A DNA stretch of 64,000 nucleotides from Silvimonas amylolytica (GCF_014645555.1 NZ_BMLY01000002.1:675109-739108); one strand, 5' to 3'. Positions 1 to 8,894 are shown, counted from the stretch's first letter. Made by a program: numbers and translations. Notes: generated by a model not told the origin, from the sequence alone.

Positions 1-775
1 CACCGGTGATCACCGCTTTGGAGCCAAAGCCGATGCGGGTCAGGAACATTTTCATTTGTTCTGGTGAACTGTTTTGCGCTTCATCCAGAATCACAAACGA
101 GTGATTGAGGGTACGCCCGCGCATGAAGGCCAGCGGGGCGATCTCGATGATGCCTTTTTCAAAGAGTTTGGTGACCTTGTCAAACCCCATCAGGTCATAC
201 AGTGCGTCATACAGCGGGCGCAAGTACGGGTCGACTTTCTGAACCAGATCGCCAGGCAAGAAACCCAGTTTTTCCCCGGCTTCTACGGCCGGACGTACCA
301 GCACCAGACGCTTGACGAGATCGCGCTCAAGCGCGTCCACCGCGCAGGCGACCGCCAGATAGGTTTTGCCGGTACCGGCGGGGCCGATGCCGAAGGTGAT
401 GTCGTGTTCCTGAATGGCGCGGATGTACTGGGTCTGACGCGGCGTGCGGCCGCGCAGATCAGAACGGCGCGTACGCAGTTGGGTGGCGCCATCCTCTGCG
501 CCGTCATATTCGGCGGGATTGGACAACTCAATGATGCCCAACTGGATGTCATCCAGTTCCAGCGCTTCATCAGCCTCGTTGTAAAAGTGTTCCAGCGCGG
601 TGATCGCCAGTTCCACTTTCTTGCCGGCGCCGGACACTTTGAAGTGTTCCTGGCGGCGGGCGATCGTGACGTCCAGCGCGGTTTCGATTTGCTTGATGTT
701 CTCATCAAGCGCACCGCAGAGATTGGCCAGGCGGCGGTTATCGACCGGAGTAAAAGAGACAGTTTGCGTATTCAA
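1..775 (-). CDS. phoH: PhoH-like ATPase (YbeZ), C-terminus cut by window edge
   Basis: Cytoplasmic P-loop NTPase of the PhoH/YbeZ family, in many bacteria linked to the RNase YbeY and to ribosome and RNA maintenance. About 258 residues are visible. The Walker A motif GPAGTGKT is at residues 131-138, and DEAQN, the Walker B region, is at about 231-235. The frame runs off the left edge just after KAVITG, so roughly the last 80 residues of a normal 330-345-residue protein are missing. The N-terminus reads LNTQTVSFTPVDNRRL, which fits family starts, so I chose the TTG at 775. An in-frame GTG at 793 is possible, and neither has a strong ribosome binding site. The downstream neighbour, often ybeY, lies outside the window. 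Confidence 0.9.
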   Translation of the reverse strand, partial: MNTQTVSFTPVDNRRLANLCGALDENIKQIETALDVTIARRQEHFKVSGAGKKVELAITALEHFYNEADEALELDDIQLGIIELSNPAEYDGAEDGATQLRTRRSDLRGRTPRQTQYIRAIQEHDITFGIGPAGTGKTYLAVACAVDALERDLVKRLVLVRPAVEAGEKLGFLPGDLVQKVDPYLRPLYDALYDLMGFDKVTKLFEKGIIEIAPLAFMRGRTLNHSFVILDEAQNSSPEQMKMFLTRIGFGSKAVITG

Positions 776-862
776 GGTGGGTCTGTTTTCCACTGCTAAA
801 AAAGGCGACGGCCGGGCAGATCCCGAATGGGAACTCCCGGCGCAAGCCCTTGGTGGCGTTGC

Positions 863-1504
863 TTAGTGACGCGTACGGTTGCCACGGCCCGGACGGCTGG
901 CGCGGACTTCGGTTTGCTCTTGCCAGTATTCGCGGATGGTAGGAATCACCTCCGGCAAGGCCGCGGCCAGATTGTGTTCAAACTTTGCGAGGTCTTCACC
1001 AGCGGCCTGGGCCTGGTTGCGCGCATCTTCATCTGCACAATCCAGAATCGGCGAAATCAGCTGAACGGCTTCTTCGTCATCCATCATTGGCTGCCAGCCG
1101 CGCTGGTTCAGCGAAGTGCCCAGCATGAAGCCGTAGCACCACTGCTGTACGATATCCAGATTGCGCTCCTGATCCAGATAGACCATCGGCGTGAAAGACG
1201 GTGGCTCAGCGTTCAGTTCATCAGTCAGGTGGTTGTAGAGTCGCAGGATCAAGCCTTCGATGTGTTCTTGCTGCGCGCGACTTTCCCATTCCGGCTTTTC
1301 ACCGTGTTCACCCCAAACGAGGCCAAACCAGCTATCTGGCGCAAGTTCTTCCGGGCCGACCAGTTGGGCGGTCAGAAAGCCGTGCAGCATCGAGATGTCC
1401 ATGGACTGGATCGGGGCAGCATCTGACTCCAGGAACGTCGCCAGTTCGTCCAGTTCTGCTTCGGTCAGGGTGGCGAGCAATTCGTTGTCTTTAGGGGAGG
1501 GCAT
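863..1504 (-). CDS. YecA/YgfB (UPF0149) family protein
   Basis: A 213-residue soluble protein of the UPF0149 (YgfB/YecA) family. Recognisable features are the helical N-terminal segment with MDISMLHGFLTAQLVGPE (about residues 36-53) and the later WCYGFMLGTSLNQRGW stretch, which match the conserved core. The C-terminus is basic (RASRPGRGNRTRH) and lacks the CxC...CxxxH SEC-C zinc motif of some YecA proteins. The molecular role of the family is unclear; YgfB-type members affect regulation in some Pseudomonas. The gene is on the same strand as the upstream YhcH-like gene, 19 bases away, so co-transcription is likely. Confidence 0.85.
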   Translation of the reverse strand: MPSPKDNELLATLTEAELDELATFLESDAAPIQSMDISMLHGFLTAQLVGPEELAPDSWFGLVWGEHGEKPEWESRAQQEHIEGLILRLYNHLTDELNAEPPSFTPMVYLDQERNLDIVQQWCYGFMLGTSLNQRGWQPMMDDEEAVQLISPILDCADEDARNQAQAAGEDLAKFEHNLAAALPEVIPTIREYWQEQTEVRASRPGRGNRTRH

Positions 1505-1523
1505 TCAGGTTTCCTTGCCGTAA

Positions 1524-2006
1524 TCACAGTTCAAACAGACTGCGATGGATTTTCACAACAACCTTGCGGACATGTTCCGGCCCGTTTTGCGTCTGGCAGC
1601 ACGGGCGGTGGATGTCATCCGGGAAAAACACCGCGAACATGCCGGGCCCAAGGTCAAAAAAGGCTTCATTCACGGGTGGCGCAAAGAAAGCGATATCGTG
1701 CCGGTCCCACAAATTTTCAATCACCGATTCACCTGACTGACCCCGCCGGGCCACGCCATAGCGCTCAGTGCCCGATAGCACCAACTGGATATCTACATGT
1801 TGCAGGTGTGCTTCTGGCCGATGTTGTTCGGCTGGTGCAGTCAGTGGCGTCTGGATCATGAAGAACATGCCCTCAATATCCAGCGGGTATTTACCCGGAG
1901 CCATGCTGGCCAGATCAAGCCCGGCTAAAGCTTGCAACGCGGTGTTGACCGGGGCGGGGAAATATCCGCGCCCGTTTTGCCAGTTTGATAGATCACTCAG
2001 AATCAT
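1524..2006 (-). CDS. YhcH/YjgK/YiaL family protein (cupin-like)
   Basis: A 160-residue protein of the YhcH/YjgK/YiaL (DUF386, EbgC-like) family, small beta-barrel proteins tied to sialic acid and other sugar catabolism or biofilm traits. The motifs EAHLQHVDIQLVLSGTE (about residues 65-81), FFAPP and FAVFFPDDIHRP (about 124-135) carry the conserved acidic and histidine residues that bind a metal in characterised members. No sugar catabolic genes surround it here, so the substrate cannot be inferred. It starts 31 bases downstream of the miaB stop and reads in the same direction. Confidence 0.85.
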   Translation of the reverse strand: MILSDLSNWQNGRGYFPAPVNTALQALAGLDLASMAPGKYPLDIEGMFFMIQTPLTAPAEQHRPEAHLQHVDIQLVLSGTERYGVARRGQSGESVIENLWDRHDIAFFAPPVNEAFFDLGPGMFAVFFPDDIHRPCCQTQNGPEHVRKVVVKIHRSLFEL

Positions 2007-2036
2007 GGTGCATATCGCGTAAATGTGAAACCGGGC

Positions 2037-3389
2037 TTAAATCGCCACGCTTTCGGTGGTCACGATTTCGCCTTTCAGGCTGTGGGGCAATGCAGCTGTG
2101 ACCCGCACGTTGACGAACGAGTTCACAAGGCGTGGATGCCCGTCAAAATTGACGATCCGGTTGTTATCCGTGCGGCCGGCCAATTGCTTGCTGTCCTTGC
2201 GGCTGATGCCTTCCACCAATACGCGCTGCACCGTACCCACCATATTGCGGTTCACATCGTCCGCCAGTTCCTGGATGCGTGCCTGCAGGCGCAGCAGACG
2301 CCTGGTTTTCACCTCTTCCGGCACATCGTCAGCCAGATCGGCGGCCGGGGTGCCAGGGCGGCGGCTATAAATGAAGCTGAAGCTGGCATCAAAGCCCACG
2401 TCATCAATCAACTTCATCGTTTTTTCAAAGTCATCGTCGGTTTCGCCAGGGAAACCGACGATGAAATCGGACGACAGGCAGATATCCGGTCGTGCTTCAC
2501 GCAGCTTGCGGATCAGGGATTTGTATTCCAGCGTGGTGTAGCCGCGCTTCATGTTCACCAGCACACGGTCAGAGCCTGCTTGCACTGGCAAATGCAGGTG
2601 GCTGACCAGTTTGGGCAACTTGCGATAGCAATCGACAATACGCTGTGTCATTTCGCGCGGGTGGCTGGTGGTGTAACGGATACGTTCGATACCCGGCACT
2701 TCGTGCACATATTCCAGCAGCATCGCAAAATCGGCGATGTCGTCTTCTTCACCATCCAGCATGCGGCCGCGATATGCGTTCACATTCTGGCCCAGCAACG
2801 TGACTTCCTTGACGCCTTGCTGCGCCAGACCGGCGATCTCTGCCAGCACGTCCTCAAACGGACGGCTTACCTCCTGACCACGGGTGTACGGCACGATGCA
2901 GAAAGAGCAGAACTTGGAACAACCTTCCATGATCGACACAAAGGCCGTGGCACCCTCGACGCGAGCGGGCGGCAGGTGGTCGAATTTTTCGATCTCCGGA
3001 AAGGAGATATCCACCTGGCTTTTGCCGGAAGAGCGGCGTTCGGCAATCATGCCTGGCAAGCGATGCAGCGTCTGCGGACCAAATACGACATCAACGTACG
3101 GTGCACGTTTGACGATATGCTCGCCTTCCTGACTGGCCACGCAACCGCCCACACCAATCACCAGATCGGGTTTGAGTTGTTTCAGATGCTTGACCCGGCC
3201 CAGATCGCTGAACACCTTTTCTTGTGCTTTTTCGCGCACGGAACAGGTATTGAAGAGGATGACATCCGCTTCTTCAACATTGTCGGTCTTGGTCATGCCT
3301 TCGGCCGCGCCCAGCAAGTCTGCCATTTTGTCCGAGTCATACTCGTTCATCTGGCAGCCGAAGGTCTTGATAAATACTTTCTTGGTCAT
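2037..3389 (-). CDS. miaB: tRNA-2-methylthio-N6-dimethylallyladenosine synthase MiaB
   Basis: A 450-residue radical-SAM methylthiotransferase that adds a methylthio group to i6A37 of tRNAs reading UNN codons. The N-terminal MTTase domain has the three auxiliary-cluster cysteines C12, C49 and C83. The radical SAM CxxxCxxC cysteines are C157, C161 and C164 (GCSKFCSFC). A TRAM domain follows from about residue 375. The length is normal. The start codon overlaps the stop of the upstream 112-residue gene in an ATGA arrangement, suggesting translational coupling. Confidence 0.98.
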   Translation of the reverse strand: MTKKVFIKTFGCQMNEYDSDKMADLLGAAEGMTKTDNVEEADVILFNTCSVREKAQEKVFSDLGRVKHLKQLKPDLVIGVGGCVASQEGEHIVKRAPYVDVVFGPQTLHRLPGMIAERRSSGKSQVDISFPEIEKFDHLPPARVEGATAFVSIMEGCSKFCSFCIVPYTRGQEVSRPFEDVLAEIAGLAQQGVKEVTLLGQNVNAYRGRMLDGEEDDIADFAMLLEYVHEVPGIERIRYTTSHPREMTQRIVDCYRKLPKLVSHLHLPVQAGSDRVLVNMKRGYTTLEYKSLIRKLREARPDICLSSDFIVGFPGETDDDFEKTMKLIDDVGFDASFSFIYSRRPGTPAADLADDVPEEVKTRRLLRLQARIQELADDVNRNMVGTVQRVLVEGISRKDSKQLAGRTDNNRIVNFDGHPRLVNSFVNVRVTAALPHSLKGEIVTTESVAI

Positions 3390-3724
3390 TGCTGAGATTT
3401 CTTTTGCTCAATAAGGGCCTGCTGCTGCTTTAGCTCGGCCGGGGTCAACACCCAGATCTTCCACACCTTGCCGGTTGCCTCGGTGAGGTACCAGATATCT
3501 ACATCCTGTGGCACTTGTTGCGGCATCAGCAGCAAATTATTGGTGCCATACACGCGGATGGCCGCAGCCGGCACCCGGGCCACGTCATCAATGGTCAGAG
3601 CGCCAATCTGGTAACTGTTCAGTTCACCGAGTTGACCGTTGGCTGGCAAAAGGCGGTCGGCCATGGCCAGTGCGGAGACAAACAGGGTGAGCATCGCAAG
3701 TACAACGGCAAACGACTTCTTCAT
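3386..3724 (-). CDS. small secreted protein of unknown function upstream of miaB
   Basis: A 112-residue protein with a clear Sec signal peptide (basic MKK, hydrophobic [16 protein letters not shown], cleavage near residue 22). The mature part contains [35 protein letters not shown] and ends in a Gln/Lys-rich tail. I do not recognise a named domain. It lies immediately upstream of miaB with a 4-base overlap, so it is probably the first gene of a miaB transcript. A periplasmic protein coupled to a tRNA modification enzyme has no obvious functional logic. Confidence 0.75.
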   Translation of the reverse strand: MKKSFAVVLAMLTLFVSALAMADRLLPANGQLGELNSYQIGALTIDDVARVPAAAIRVYGTNNLLLMPQQVPQDVDIWYLTEATGKVWKIWVLTPAELKQQQALIEQKKSQQ

Positions 3725-3952
3725 GGGTGTGTCTTATCCCGTTGAAAAACAGACAATTTTAGCAATTTGGCGAGCGCTTTGAAAGCGAACTGGCCTCTGA
3801 AGGTGCCCCACGAGCCATTACCAGGATGGGGCATCCGTTTTCGACTTTAGCGGTTAGCCGACGTTTAGGGGGTTTTGCAGCGAATTTGCCGCAGTTTTCC
3901 TGACTGATGGCGTGTGAAGCCGGATCAGGCGGTGTCACCGCGAGGGTGTTGA

Positions 3953-4219
3953 TCAGCGCAAAACACCCAGCCATTTGAGGATGGCAATCAGCACGGCGGA
4001 GCCCAGCACCCCAAATGCGATCCCGGACAGGGAAAAATGCCCCGCGCGCCAGGCCGCACCAATGTGCAGTACCTCGCCAAACAGCCAGCGACCCAGCGCT
4101 GAACCCACAATGCCAATCAGGATGTTCAGCACCCAGCCTTGCTGGTTGCCGGTATCCATGGCTTTGCCGGCAATCCAGCCGATGAAGGCGCCAATCAACA
4201 GTGTGAATATCCAGCCCAC
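3953..4219 (-). CDS. GlsB/YeaQ/YmgE family stress-response membrane protein
   Basis: An 88-residue inner-membrane protein of the GlsB/YeaQ/YmgE (transglycosylase-associated) family, with three hydrophobic segments and the family signature GAFIGWIAGKAM followed by GWVLNILIGIVGSALGRWLFG. Members are small, often stress-induced proteins of unknown mechanism. I start it at GTG 4219 because AAGGAAAG lies at 4223-4230, just upstream, and the family begins at this point. A longer frame up to 4309 would add a non-conserved hydrophilic extension inside the Kdo hydroxylase gene. Confidence 0.88.
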   Translation of the reverse strand: MGWIFTLLIGAFIGWIAGKAMDTGNQQGWVLNILIGIVGSALGRWLFGEVLHIGAAWRAGHFSLSGIAFGVLGSAVLIAILKWLGVLR

Positions 4220-4238
4220 GCCACTTTCCTTGTGTGCC

Positions 4239-5126
4239 TCAAACGAGCGCACGCCCCGTGATTTTTTCCAGCGTGGCCAATGGAGCACGGGCCGGATCGG
4301 CCATGCCATTCGCGGGCAGGAAATAGGTTTGTTCCATCATGAACTGGCCAGACATCACCGCGTGCGAAGTCTGGTCAGAAAAGCAAACCCAGATGCAGCC
4401 CGGGGGAAAGGGCATGGTTTCTTGTGGGCAGTCTTTCTGGTACTCGAGGTCTGCCTTCATGGCGTCATGCAGATGCAGCATGATGTGATCGTAAGCACTG
4501 CGTGGGCTTTTGGTGATCTTGAGTGCGGCCATCAATGCTGCCGAGCCGGGCCACTGGCGTGGCACACGTGGCAGCATCCGCTTGGCCATATCACCAAAGG
4601 GTTCGCCCACGCGCCAGACGCGGGGCTCGCTATTGGGGTTGATGTTTGTGAACACGCGCAGGATGCGTTCGCCATAGTTGGGGCGTGACGGAAAGGCATC
4701 CACGTGCAGACGGCTGTCATCTTTGCGCCATGATGTCTGGCGGGTTTCTACGCGATGCAAACGCAGGCTGGTCGGCGCGGTTCTGAGTTTGCCGGTGTAT
4801 TCCGGGAACAGATCACGCACGAGGGTATCTGCCGTCTGGAAATAGCGGCTGATCAACCCGCGCACTGCGTTTTCGTTGTCGGCACCACCCAGCACGCCGT
4901 GCAGCTTGCCATTTGCCTGATCCAGACTGATGTTTTTGCGTTCTGGATCAGCGATTGCCGGATCAAGCAGCCGTTTTTCAGCGTCAGCCACCGTAAAGCC
5001 GCTTTGCGGAAAAAACAGCACCTGGCCGGCTTCAACAGCGGCCAGCAGGCTTTCGCGCGGCGGATCAAAGGGTGGGCGGATCTGGCTAACAGTGATGATC
5101 TGGCTCGTCATGGCGTGGCTATCCAT
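4239..5126 (-). CDS. kdoO: Kdo hydroxylase (KdoO-like Fe(II)/2-oxoglutarate dioxygenase)
   Basis: A 295-residue protein of the Kdo hydroxylase family. In Burkholderia and Yersinia, KdoO hydroxylates the C3 of the inner Kdo residue, converting it to Ko and altering lipopolysaccharide. The iron-binding triad is visible as H141-x-D143 (LHVDAFPSRP) and H255 (SDQTSHAVMSGQ). R156 or R171 are candidate 2-oxoglutarate contacts. Length and motifs fit intact family members. It stands alone among non-LPS genes, with the GlsB-like gene 19 bases downstream. A palindrome lies about 110 bases upstream of the start (see 5233-5246). Confidence 0.88.
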   Translation of the reverse strand: MDSHAMTSQIITVSQIRPPFDPPRESLLAAVEAGQVLFFPQSGFTVADAEKRLLDPAIADPERKNISLDQANGKLHGVLGGADNENAVRGLISRYFQTADTLVRDLFPEYTGKLRTAPTSLRLHRVETRQTSWRKDDSRLHVDAFPSRPNYGERILRVFTNINPNSEPRVWRVGEPFGDMAKRMLPRVPRQWPGSAALMAALKITKSPRSAYDHIMLHLHDAMKADLEYQKDCPQETMPFPPGCIWVCFSDQTSHAVMSGQFMMEQTYFLPANGMADPARAPLATLEKITGRALV

Positions 5127-5232
5127 TGATGTTCAGACCCGCATGTTACAACAATCGCCAGCCAGGGTTGGATGTGACAAAAGTCCGTCACAAGACCGGT
5201 CAGCGTGTCCGGCGCTCACCGACGATACAACA

Positions 5233-5246
5233 TCAGCTTAAGCTGA
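5233..5246. promoter_or_regulatory. perfect 14-bp palindrome, candidate operator
   Basis: TCAGCTTAAGCTGA is a perfect dyad between the Kdo hydroxylase gene (start 5126, minus strand) and the 72-residue gene that ends at 5283. It has no loop and no T-run, so it looks more like a dimeric regulator site than a terminator. The binding protein is unknown. Confidence 0.35.
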
Positions 5247-5282
5247 CAGGATTTTGACTGCGGAAAATGGTACTCTGGTTGA

Positions 5283-5501
5283 TTAGCTCAGGCGGACCAG
5301 ATGCGCGTTGGCGGTTTGCTGCGCAGAACGGACGGCATGGTGCACGATACCGGCAGGTTGGCCGGGAACGCGCAGCCAGTCGGTGACGGGAATACGCTGG
5401 TCGCCTTCACAGCGAACGATCTGGTACCAGCCGGCAAGACCGGCGCCAATGGTGACAGGACGGACTTCGATATTGAAGTCGAATTGATTGAGATTGGCCA
5501 C
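5283..5501 (-). CDS. small conserved-looking protein, 72 residues
   Basis: A 72-residue protein starting at GTG 5501 with a strong ribosome binding site (AAAAGGAG, about 8 bases upstream), which makes the gene credible. The sequence MANLNQFDFNIEVRPVTIGAGLAGWYQIVRCEGDQRIPVTDWLRVPG continues into an Ala/Gln-rich C-terminus. No signal peptide, membrane segment or known domain is evident. The alternating hydrophobic pattern around residues 10-30 suggests a small beta fold. Function unknown. Confidence 0.65.
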   Translation of the reverse strand: MANLNQFDFNIEVRPVTIGAGLAGWYQIVRCEGDQRIPVTDWLRVPGQPAGIVHHAVRSAQQTANAHLVRLS

Positions 5502-5796
5502 GATGGGCTCCTTTTCAAAAGTCGGTATGTTTTTTGCTTTTTCAGACCGGATGACGATCTGGATGACTGACTGGTGGCAGGAGCTTCGGGGTGGGGTACG
5601 TCAGAACTTGCGGATTTTGAGGCCGGGAAAGAAGTACAACAAGGAATACCTGGAACTGCACCTGAACTGAGTCAGACTGAGCACGATAATGCAGATTTGT
5701 TGCCTTGTCAAATATATTGATGGGCAATAATCACTGACACGTTTCAGACGTCTCTCAATATGAAATGACAGTTTGTCTTGTAAGGGGAGTAATGCC

Positions 5797-5979
5797 ATGA
5801 ATGCAGATGAAGTCCTTGCCAAACAAGCCGGTGAAGGTGGAGCCGACAAGCCGCAAGCTAAGCGGCGCGGGCCCAGCGAAGAAGCCATCGCCAGCGCGAA
5901 CCGGGCCAAGACCCTGCGTCGTCGGCAACTGGAAGATATGCTGGAGACGCGTCGTTCCGCCGATGTCGGCGATTTCTGA
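5797..5979 (+). CDS. small charged protein of unknown function, 60 residues
   Basis: A 60-residue Lys/Arg-rich protein (MNADEVLAKQAGEGG, then KRRGPSEEAIASANRAKTLRRRQLEDMLETRR). I start it at ATG 5797 because TAAGGGGAG lies 7 bases upstream. It is predicted to be helical and hydrophilic, with no known domain. A strong intrinsic terminator follows at 6008. The roughly 295 bases before it (5502-5796) hold no other gene that I can support. Confidence 0.6.
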   Translation: MNADEVLAKQAGEGGADKPQAKRRGPSEEAIASANRAKTLRRRQLEDMLETRRSADVGDF

Positions 5980-6007
5980 AGCCGTCGGTTGCTGTAGCAA
6001 TACCCAC

Positions 6008-6035
6008 AAAACCCCGCACCAGTTGCGGGGTTTTT
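6008..6035. terminator. bidirectional intrinsic terminator
   Basis: An 11-bp stem, AAAACCCCGCA with TGCGGGGTTTT, and a 5-base loop sits between the convergent 60-residue gene and the HD-GYP-like gene. A T-run is present in both directions. Confidence 0.85.
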
Positions 6036-7072
6036 CATTTCAAAGGCCAGAACGGCACGAGTGAGGGGAAATGGCGCAATCCAGGCTGTGAGGTGACGCT
6101 TTCGGTGATCTTGTTCCCCGGTGAGGTCGTATCAATGGGCTGGCCCGGGTTGCCCGGTACAGCCACAAGCGGCTTGCCGGCGGCTTCAGTCTGCTTGACC
6201 ACCAGGCCAGTCTGGCCGTTTTGAAGCGTGACAAAACTGCCGCAGGGATACACGCCGAACAGTTTCACCAACTGTGTCGTGAGATTGCCATCCATTTGTT
6301 CACGAGCGCGGGCGTACACCTGCGCTAACGCCTGACGTGCCGGCAACCGGCTTCGATAACTACGCGGCATCAGCTTGGCGATGACAATATCAAGCACGTG
6401 CAGGGTATGTGCCAGCGGATCGATCTCGCTGCCACGCAAATGGAAGGGATAGCCACGCCCATCCAGGCGCTCATGATGGGTGAGTACCAGCGTATGCAGG
6501 CGCCGGTTGTCAAAGCCGCCCGCACGCAGCAAACAAGAGCTGATCAAGGGGTGAGCATTGAGCACCTGGCGCTGGCTAGTGCTCAAAGGCGCTTCTTGTA
6601 TTGCCAGTTCGTTGTGCAGGGCGACTGCGCCGACATTCATGGTCAGTGCAGCCAGCATCAACGTGTGCCGGTCTTCATCTGGCATATCCAGCATCCGCGT
6701 GAGACGGCAGGCCAGTAGCGCGGTATTGATGGCGTGATGCGCGGTGTAGTCGACCCATGGGCATAGCAAAATGGCTGCGATACAGCCATCGGGGCTACGC
6801 TGCGCCACGTCGTTGATGCGCTCCACCACTGGCAATAGCTGCTCTGGCACCAGTCTGCCCGGGGCCTGGCGTAGCAATCGCCCCAGATGCTGGGCAAGGG
6901 CGATGACTTCATGCAGGGTGTATTGCGCCATGGCAGGCACTGTGCTGCTGGCATCGGCTCGGGCCGTCGCCGTCAGCGAGTCCATAAACCGGGGCTCCAG
7001 ACGGAAATCCAGTTCTCCGTGCTGGACTACGCGGTTACGAATGAAAATGTGATCAGGCAGATAAAGTTTCAC
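6035..7072 (-). CDS. HD-GYP-like domain protein lacking the HD metal pair
   Basis: A 345-residue cytoplasmic protein resembling HD-GYP c-di-GMP phosphodiesterases. It keeps H112/H113 (HHAINTALLACRL), H174, the HHERLDGRGYP block (199-209), D228 and the R-x-Y-R element near 237. The HD pair itself, expected in an ALLHDIG-like context, is replaced by T144-M145 (AALTMNVG). HD-GYP enzymes use this pair to bind metal, so catalysis is probably lost or strongly changed and a regulatory or binding role is likely (inference). The N-terminal 50-100 residues and a C-terminal segment of about 85 residues are not recognised. It is divergent from a GAF-GGDEF cyclase across 262 bases. Confidence 0.85.
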   Translation of the reverse strand: MKLYLPDHIFIRNRVVQHGELDFRLEPRFMDSLTATARADASSTVPAMAQYTLHEVIALAQHLGRLLRQAPGRLVPEQLLPVVERINDVAQRSPDGCIAAILLCPWVDYTAHHAINTALLACRLTRMLDMPDEDRHTLMLAALTMNVGAVALHNELAIQEAPLSTSQRQVLNAHPLISSCLLRAGGFDNRRLHTLVLTHHERLDGRGYPFHLRGSEIDPLAHTLHVLDIVIAKLMPRSYRSRLPARQALAQVYARAREQMDGNLTTQLVKLFGVYPCGSFVTLQNGQTGLVVKQTEAAGKPLVAVPGNPGQPIDTTSPGNKITESVTSQPGLRHFPSLVPFWPLK

Positions 7073-7334
7073 GGTCAGATCCGGCGCAATGGTGCGTTCC
7101 GTGGGTACCTGCGGCCGTGATGGCTGTGTCAGGCACCCGTCTCTTTATCGATATATGCAATCGTGCGCCGGATGCCAATAGTAGTCGTACTGATCTGCCA
7201 GAACTTGCAGGGTAAAAGCAGCACATGGGGCGGTTTTTGACCCTTGGAGCGATCCGCCTGGGGGGTTTGTGCTGCAAGTCAGAGCATGTGCGCTATGCTG
7301 GGGCCTGGTTCAGAGACCGTGAAAAGGAGTGCCG

Positions 7335-8300
7335 ATGCTTGCACCCACCACGCCACTGGATGAGTCGGTCCGCCTGGCTACACTGCGTTCACTCAGCATT
7401 CTGGATACCGCGCCGGAAGAACGATTTGATCGGCTGACCCGGCTGGCCAAACGGATTTTCCGCGTCCCCGTTGCGATGATTACCCTGGTTGACGTTGACC
7501 GGCTGTGGATCAAGTCCGGCGCAGAGGGCGAGGTCTGCGAGACGCCTCGCGGCACGTCCTTCTGTGGGCATGCCATTCTGGATGATGCCATTTTTCTGGT
7601 TCCCGATACGCTCGAAGACCATCGCTTTGCCGACAACCCGCTGGTCCAGGGCTCGCCTCATATCCGGTTTTACGCGGGGTACCCCCTCAGTACCGACAAT
7701 GGCATGCGCGTAGGCAGCTTGTGCCTGATGGATCAGCACCCACGCTTGCTCAATGACGAAGAGCGTGGCCTGCTGCGTGATCTGGGCCGGATTGCCGAAC
7801 AGGAATTGATCGCCCTGCAACTAGCGACACTGGATGAACTGACCCATCTTGTGAACCGGCGCGGATTTGAGGCGCTGGCCACGTATACGCTGGGCGTGTG
7901 CCGGCGCATGGGCAAACCGGCCACGTTGCTGTTTTTTGATCTGAATGACTTCAAAGAGATCAACGACGAATATGGTCACGCTGAGGGCGATCGGGCGCTG
8001 GTAGAGTTTGCCGGTTTTCTGCGCCACAGCCTGCGGGAGAGCGACGCGGTGGGGCGTCTTGGGGGCGACGAGTTTGTGGTCTTGCTCAACGATGCCGACC
8101 GGGCACGCGCTGTCGAAATCATCGCGCGTTTGCAACACAATCTGGATGAACTCAATCTGCGGCTGAACCGCGGGTATGATCTGCGCTTCAGCGTGGGGGT
8201 GACGGCGTTCGATGCCGGCCGCCACGAAGAGTTTGCGACCTTGATGGCCGAGGCGGATGCCGCCATGTATGCCCACAAACAGGCGCTGCGCAAACGTTAA
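7335..8300 (+). CDS. GAF-GGDEF diguanylate cyclase
   Basis: A 321-residue soluble protein with an N-terminal GAF domain (about residues 15-155) and a C-terminal GGDEF domain (about 160-321). The active-site GGDEF is at 243-247. An RESD inhibitory I-site lies five residues before it, so product inhibition by c-di-GMP is expected. It has no membrane segment. I start at ATG 7335, five bases after AAAAGGAG; a GTG at 7329 falls inside this binding site. The bound GAF ligand is unknown. It is divergent from the degenerate HD-GYP protein. Confidence 0.93.
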   Translation: MLAPTTPLDESVRLATLRSLSILDTAPEERFDRLTRLAKRIFRVPVAMITLVDVDRLWIKSGAEGEVCETPRGTSFCGHAILDDAIFLVPDTLEDHRFADNPLVQGSPHIRFYAGYPLSTDNGMRVGSLCLMDQHPRLLNDEERGLLRDLGRIAEQELIALQLATLDELTHLVNRRGFEALATYTLGVCRRMGKPATLLFFDLNDFKEINDEYGHAEGDRALVEFAGFLRHSLRESDAVGRLGGDEFVVLLNDADRARAVEIIARLQHNLDELNLRLNRGYDLRFSVGVTAFDAGRHEEFATLMAEADAAMYAHKQALRKR

Positions 8301-8327
8301 GTGCCGCCCGTGTTGAAAGGATCTGTC

Positions 8328-8894
8328 ATGCGCAGATTGATCGCGTTTATCCAGCTGACCGTCAATGGCTACTTTGCAGGTGGCGACGGGGATATCGGCT
8401 GGGCGAACCACGATACCCAGGACGCCGAGTGGAACGCCTTTGTGGCGGACAATGTCGCTGGCGAATCGCTGTTGCTGTTTGGGCGTGTCACCTACGAACT
8501 GATGGTCAGCTACTGGCCGACCGACATCGCCGCAGCCAGAGACCCGCTGGTGGCCCGTTACATGAACAGTCTGCCCAAAGCGGTGTTCTCCCGCTCCTTG
8601 CAGGGCGTGGACTGGAACAACACCCAACTGATCAAGTCCGACCTTGTGAGTTGGGTGCGTGAGCAAAAGCAATTACCGGGCAAAGACATGTGCGTTCTGG
8701 GGAGTGGCAGCCTGATTGTGCAACTGGCCCAGGCAGGTTTGATCGATGAATTCCAGGTATCGGTCAATCCGGTGGTGCTGGGAGGTGGGCGCACCATCTT
8801 TGAAGGATTAACCCACCCGGTTCCGCTCAAACTGACCCGTTCGCGCAACTTTGCCAACGGTAACGTGTTGCTGTGCTACCAACCTGCGCATTAA
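8328..8894 (+). CDS. dihydrofolate reductase family (RibD C-terminal domain-like) protein
   Basis: A 188-residue protein of the RibD-C/DHFR-like reductase family (YyaP/YwjB type), with [25 protein letters not shown] at the N-terminus, the [11 protein letters not shown] element, and a Rossmann-like [34 protein letters not shown] block near the C-terminus. These proteins bind NADPH, but the substrate is usually unknown. Start ATG 8328 has AAAGGA upstream. The stop codon overlaps the stop of the convergent chemoreceptor gene by three bases. Confidence 0.88.
   Translation: MRRLIAFIQLTVNGYFAGGDGDIGWANHDTQDAEWNAFVADNVAGESLLLFGRVTYELMVSYWPTDIAAARDPLVARYMNSLPKAVFSRSLQGVDWNNTQLIKSDLVSWVREQKQLPGKDMCVLGSGSLIVQLAQAGLIDEFQVSVNPVVLGGGRTIFEGLTHPVPLKLTRSRNFANGNVLLCYQPAH

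Noticed and set aside
2025-3395. Open frame antisense to miaB
   Set aside because: It has almost the same span as miaB, which carries all catalytic cysteines. The antisense product has no recognisable motif.
3759-3974. 71-codon minus-strand frame between the GlsB-like gene and the 112-residue gene
   Set aside because: It overlaps the GlsB-like 3' end, has no ribosome binding site and no family features.
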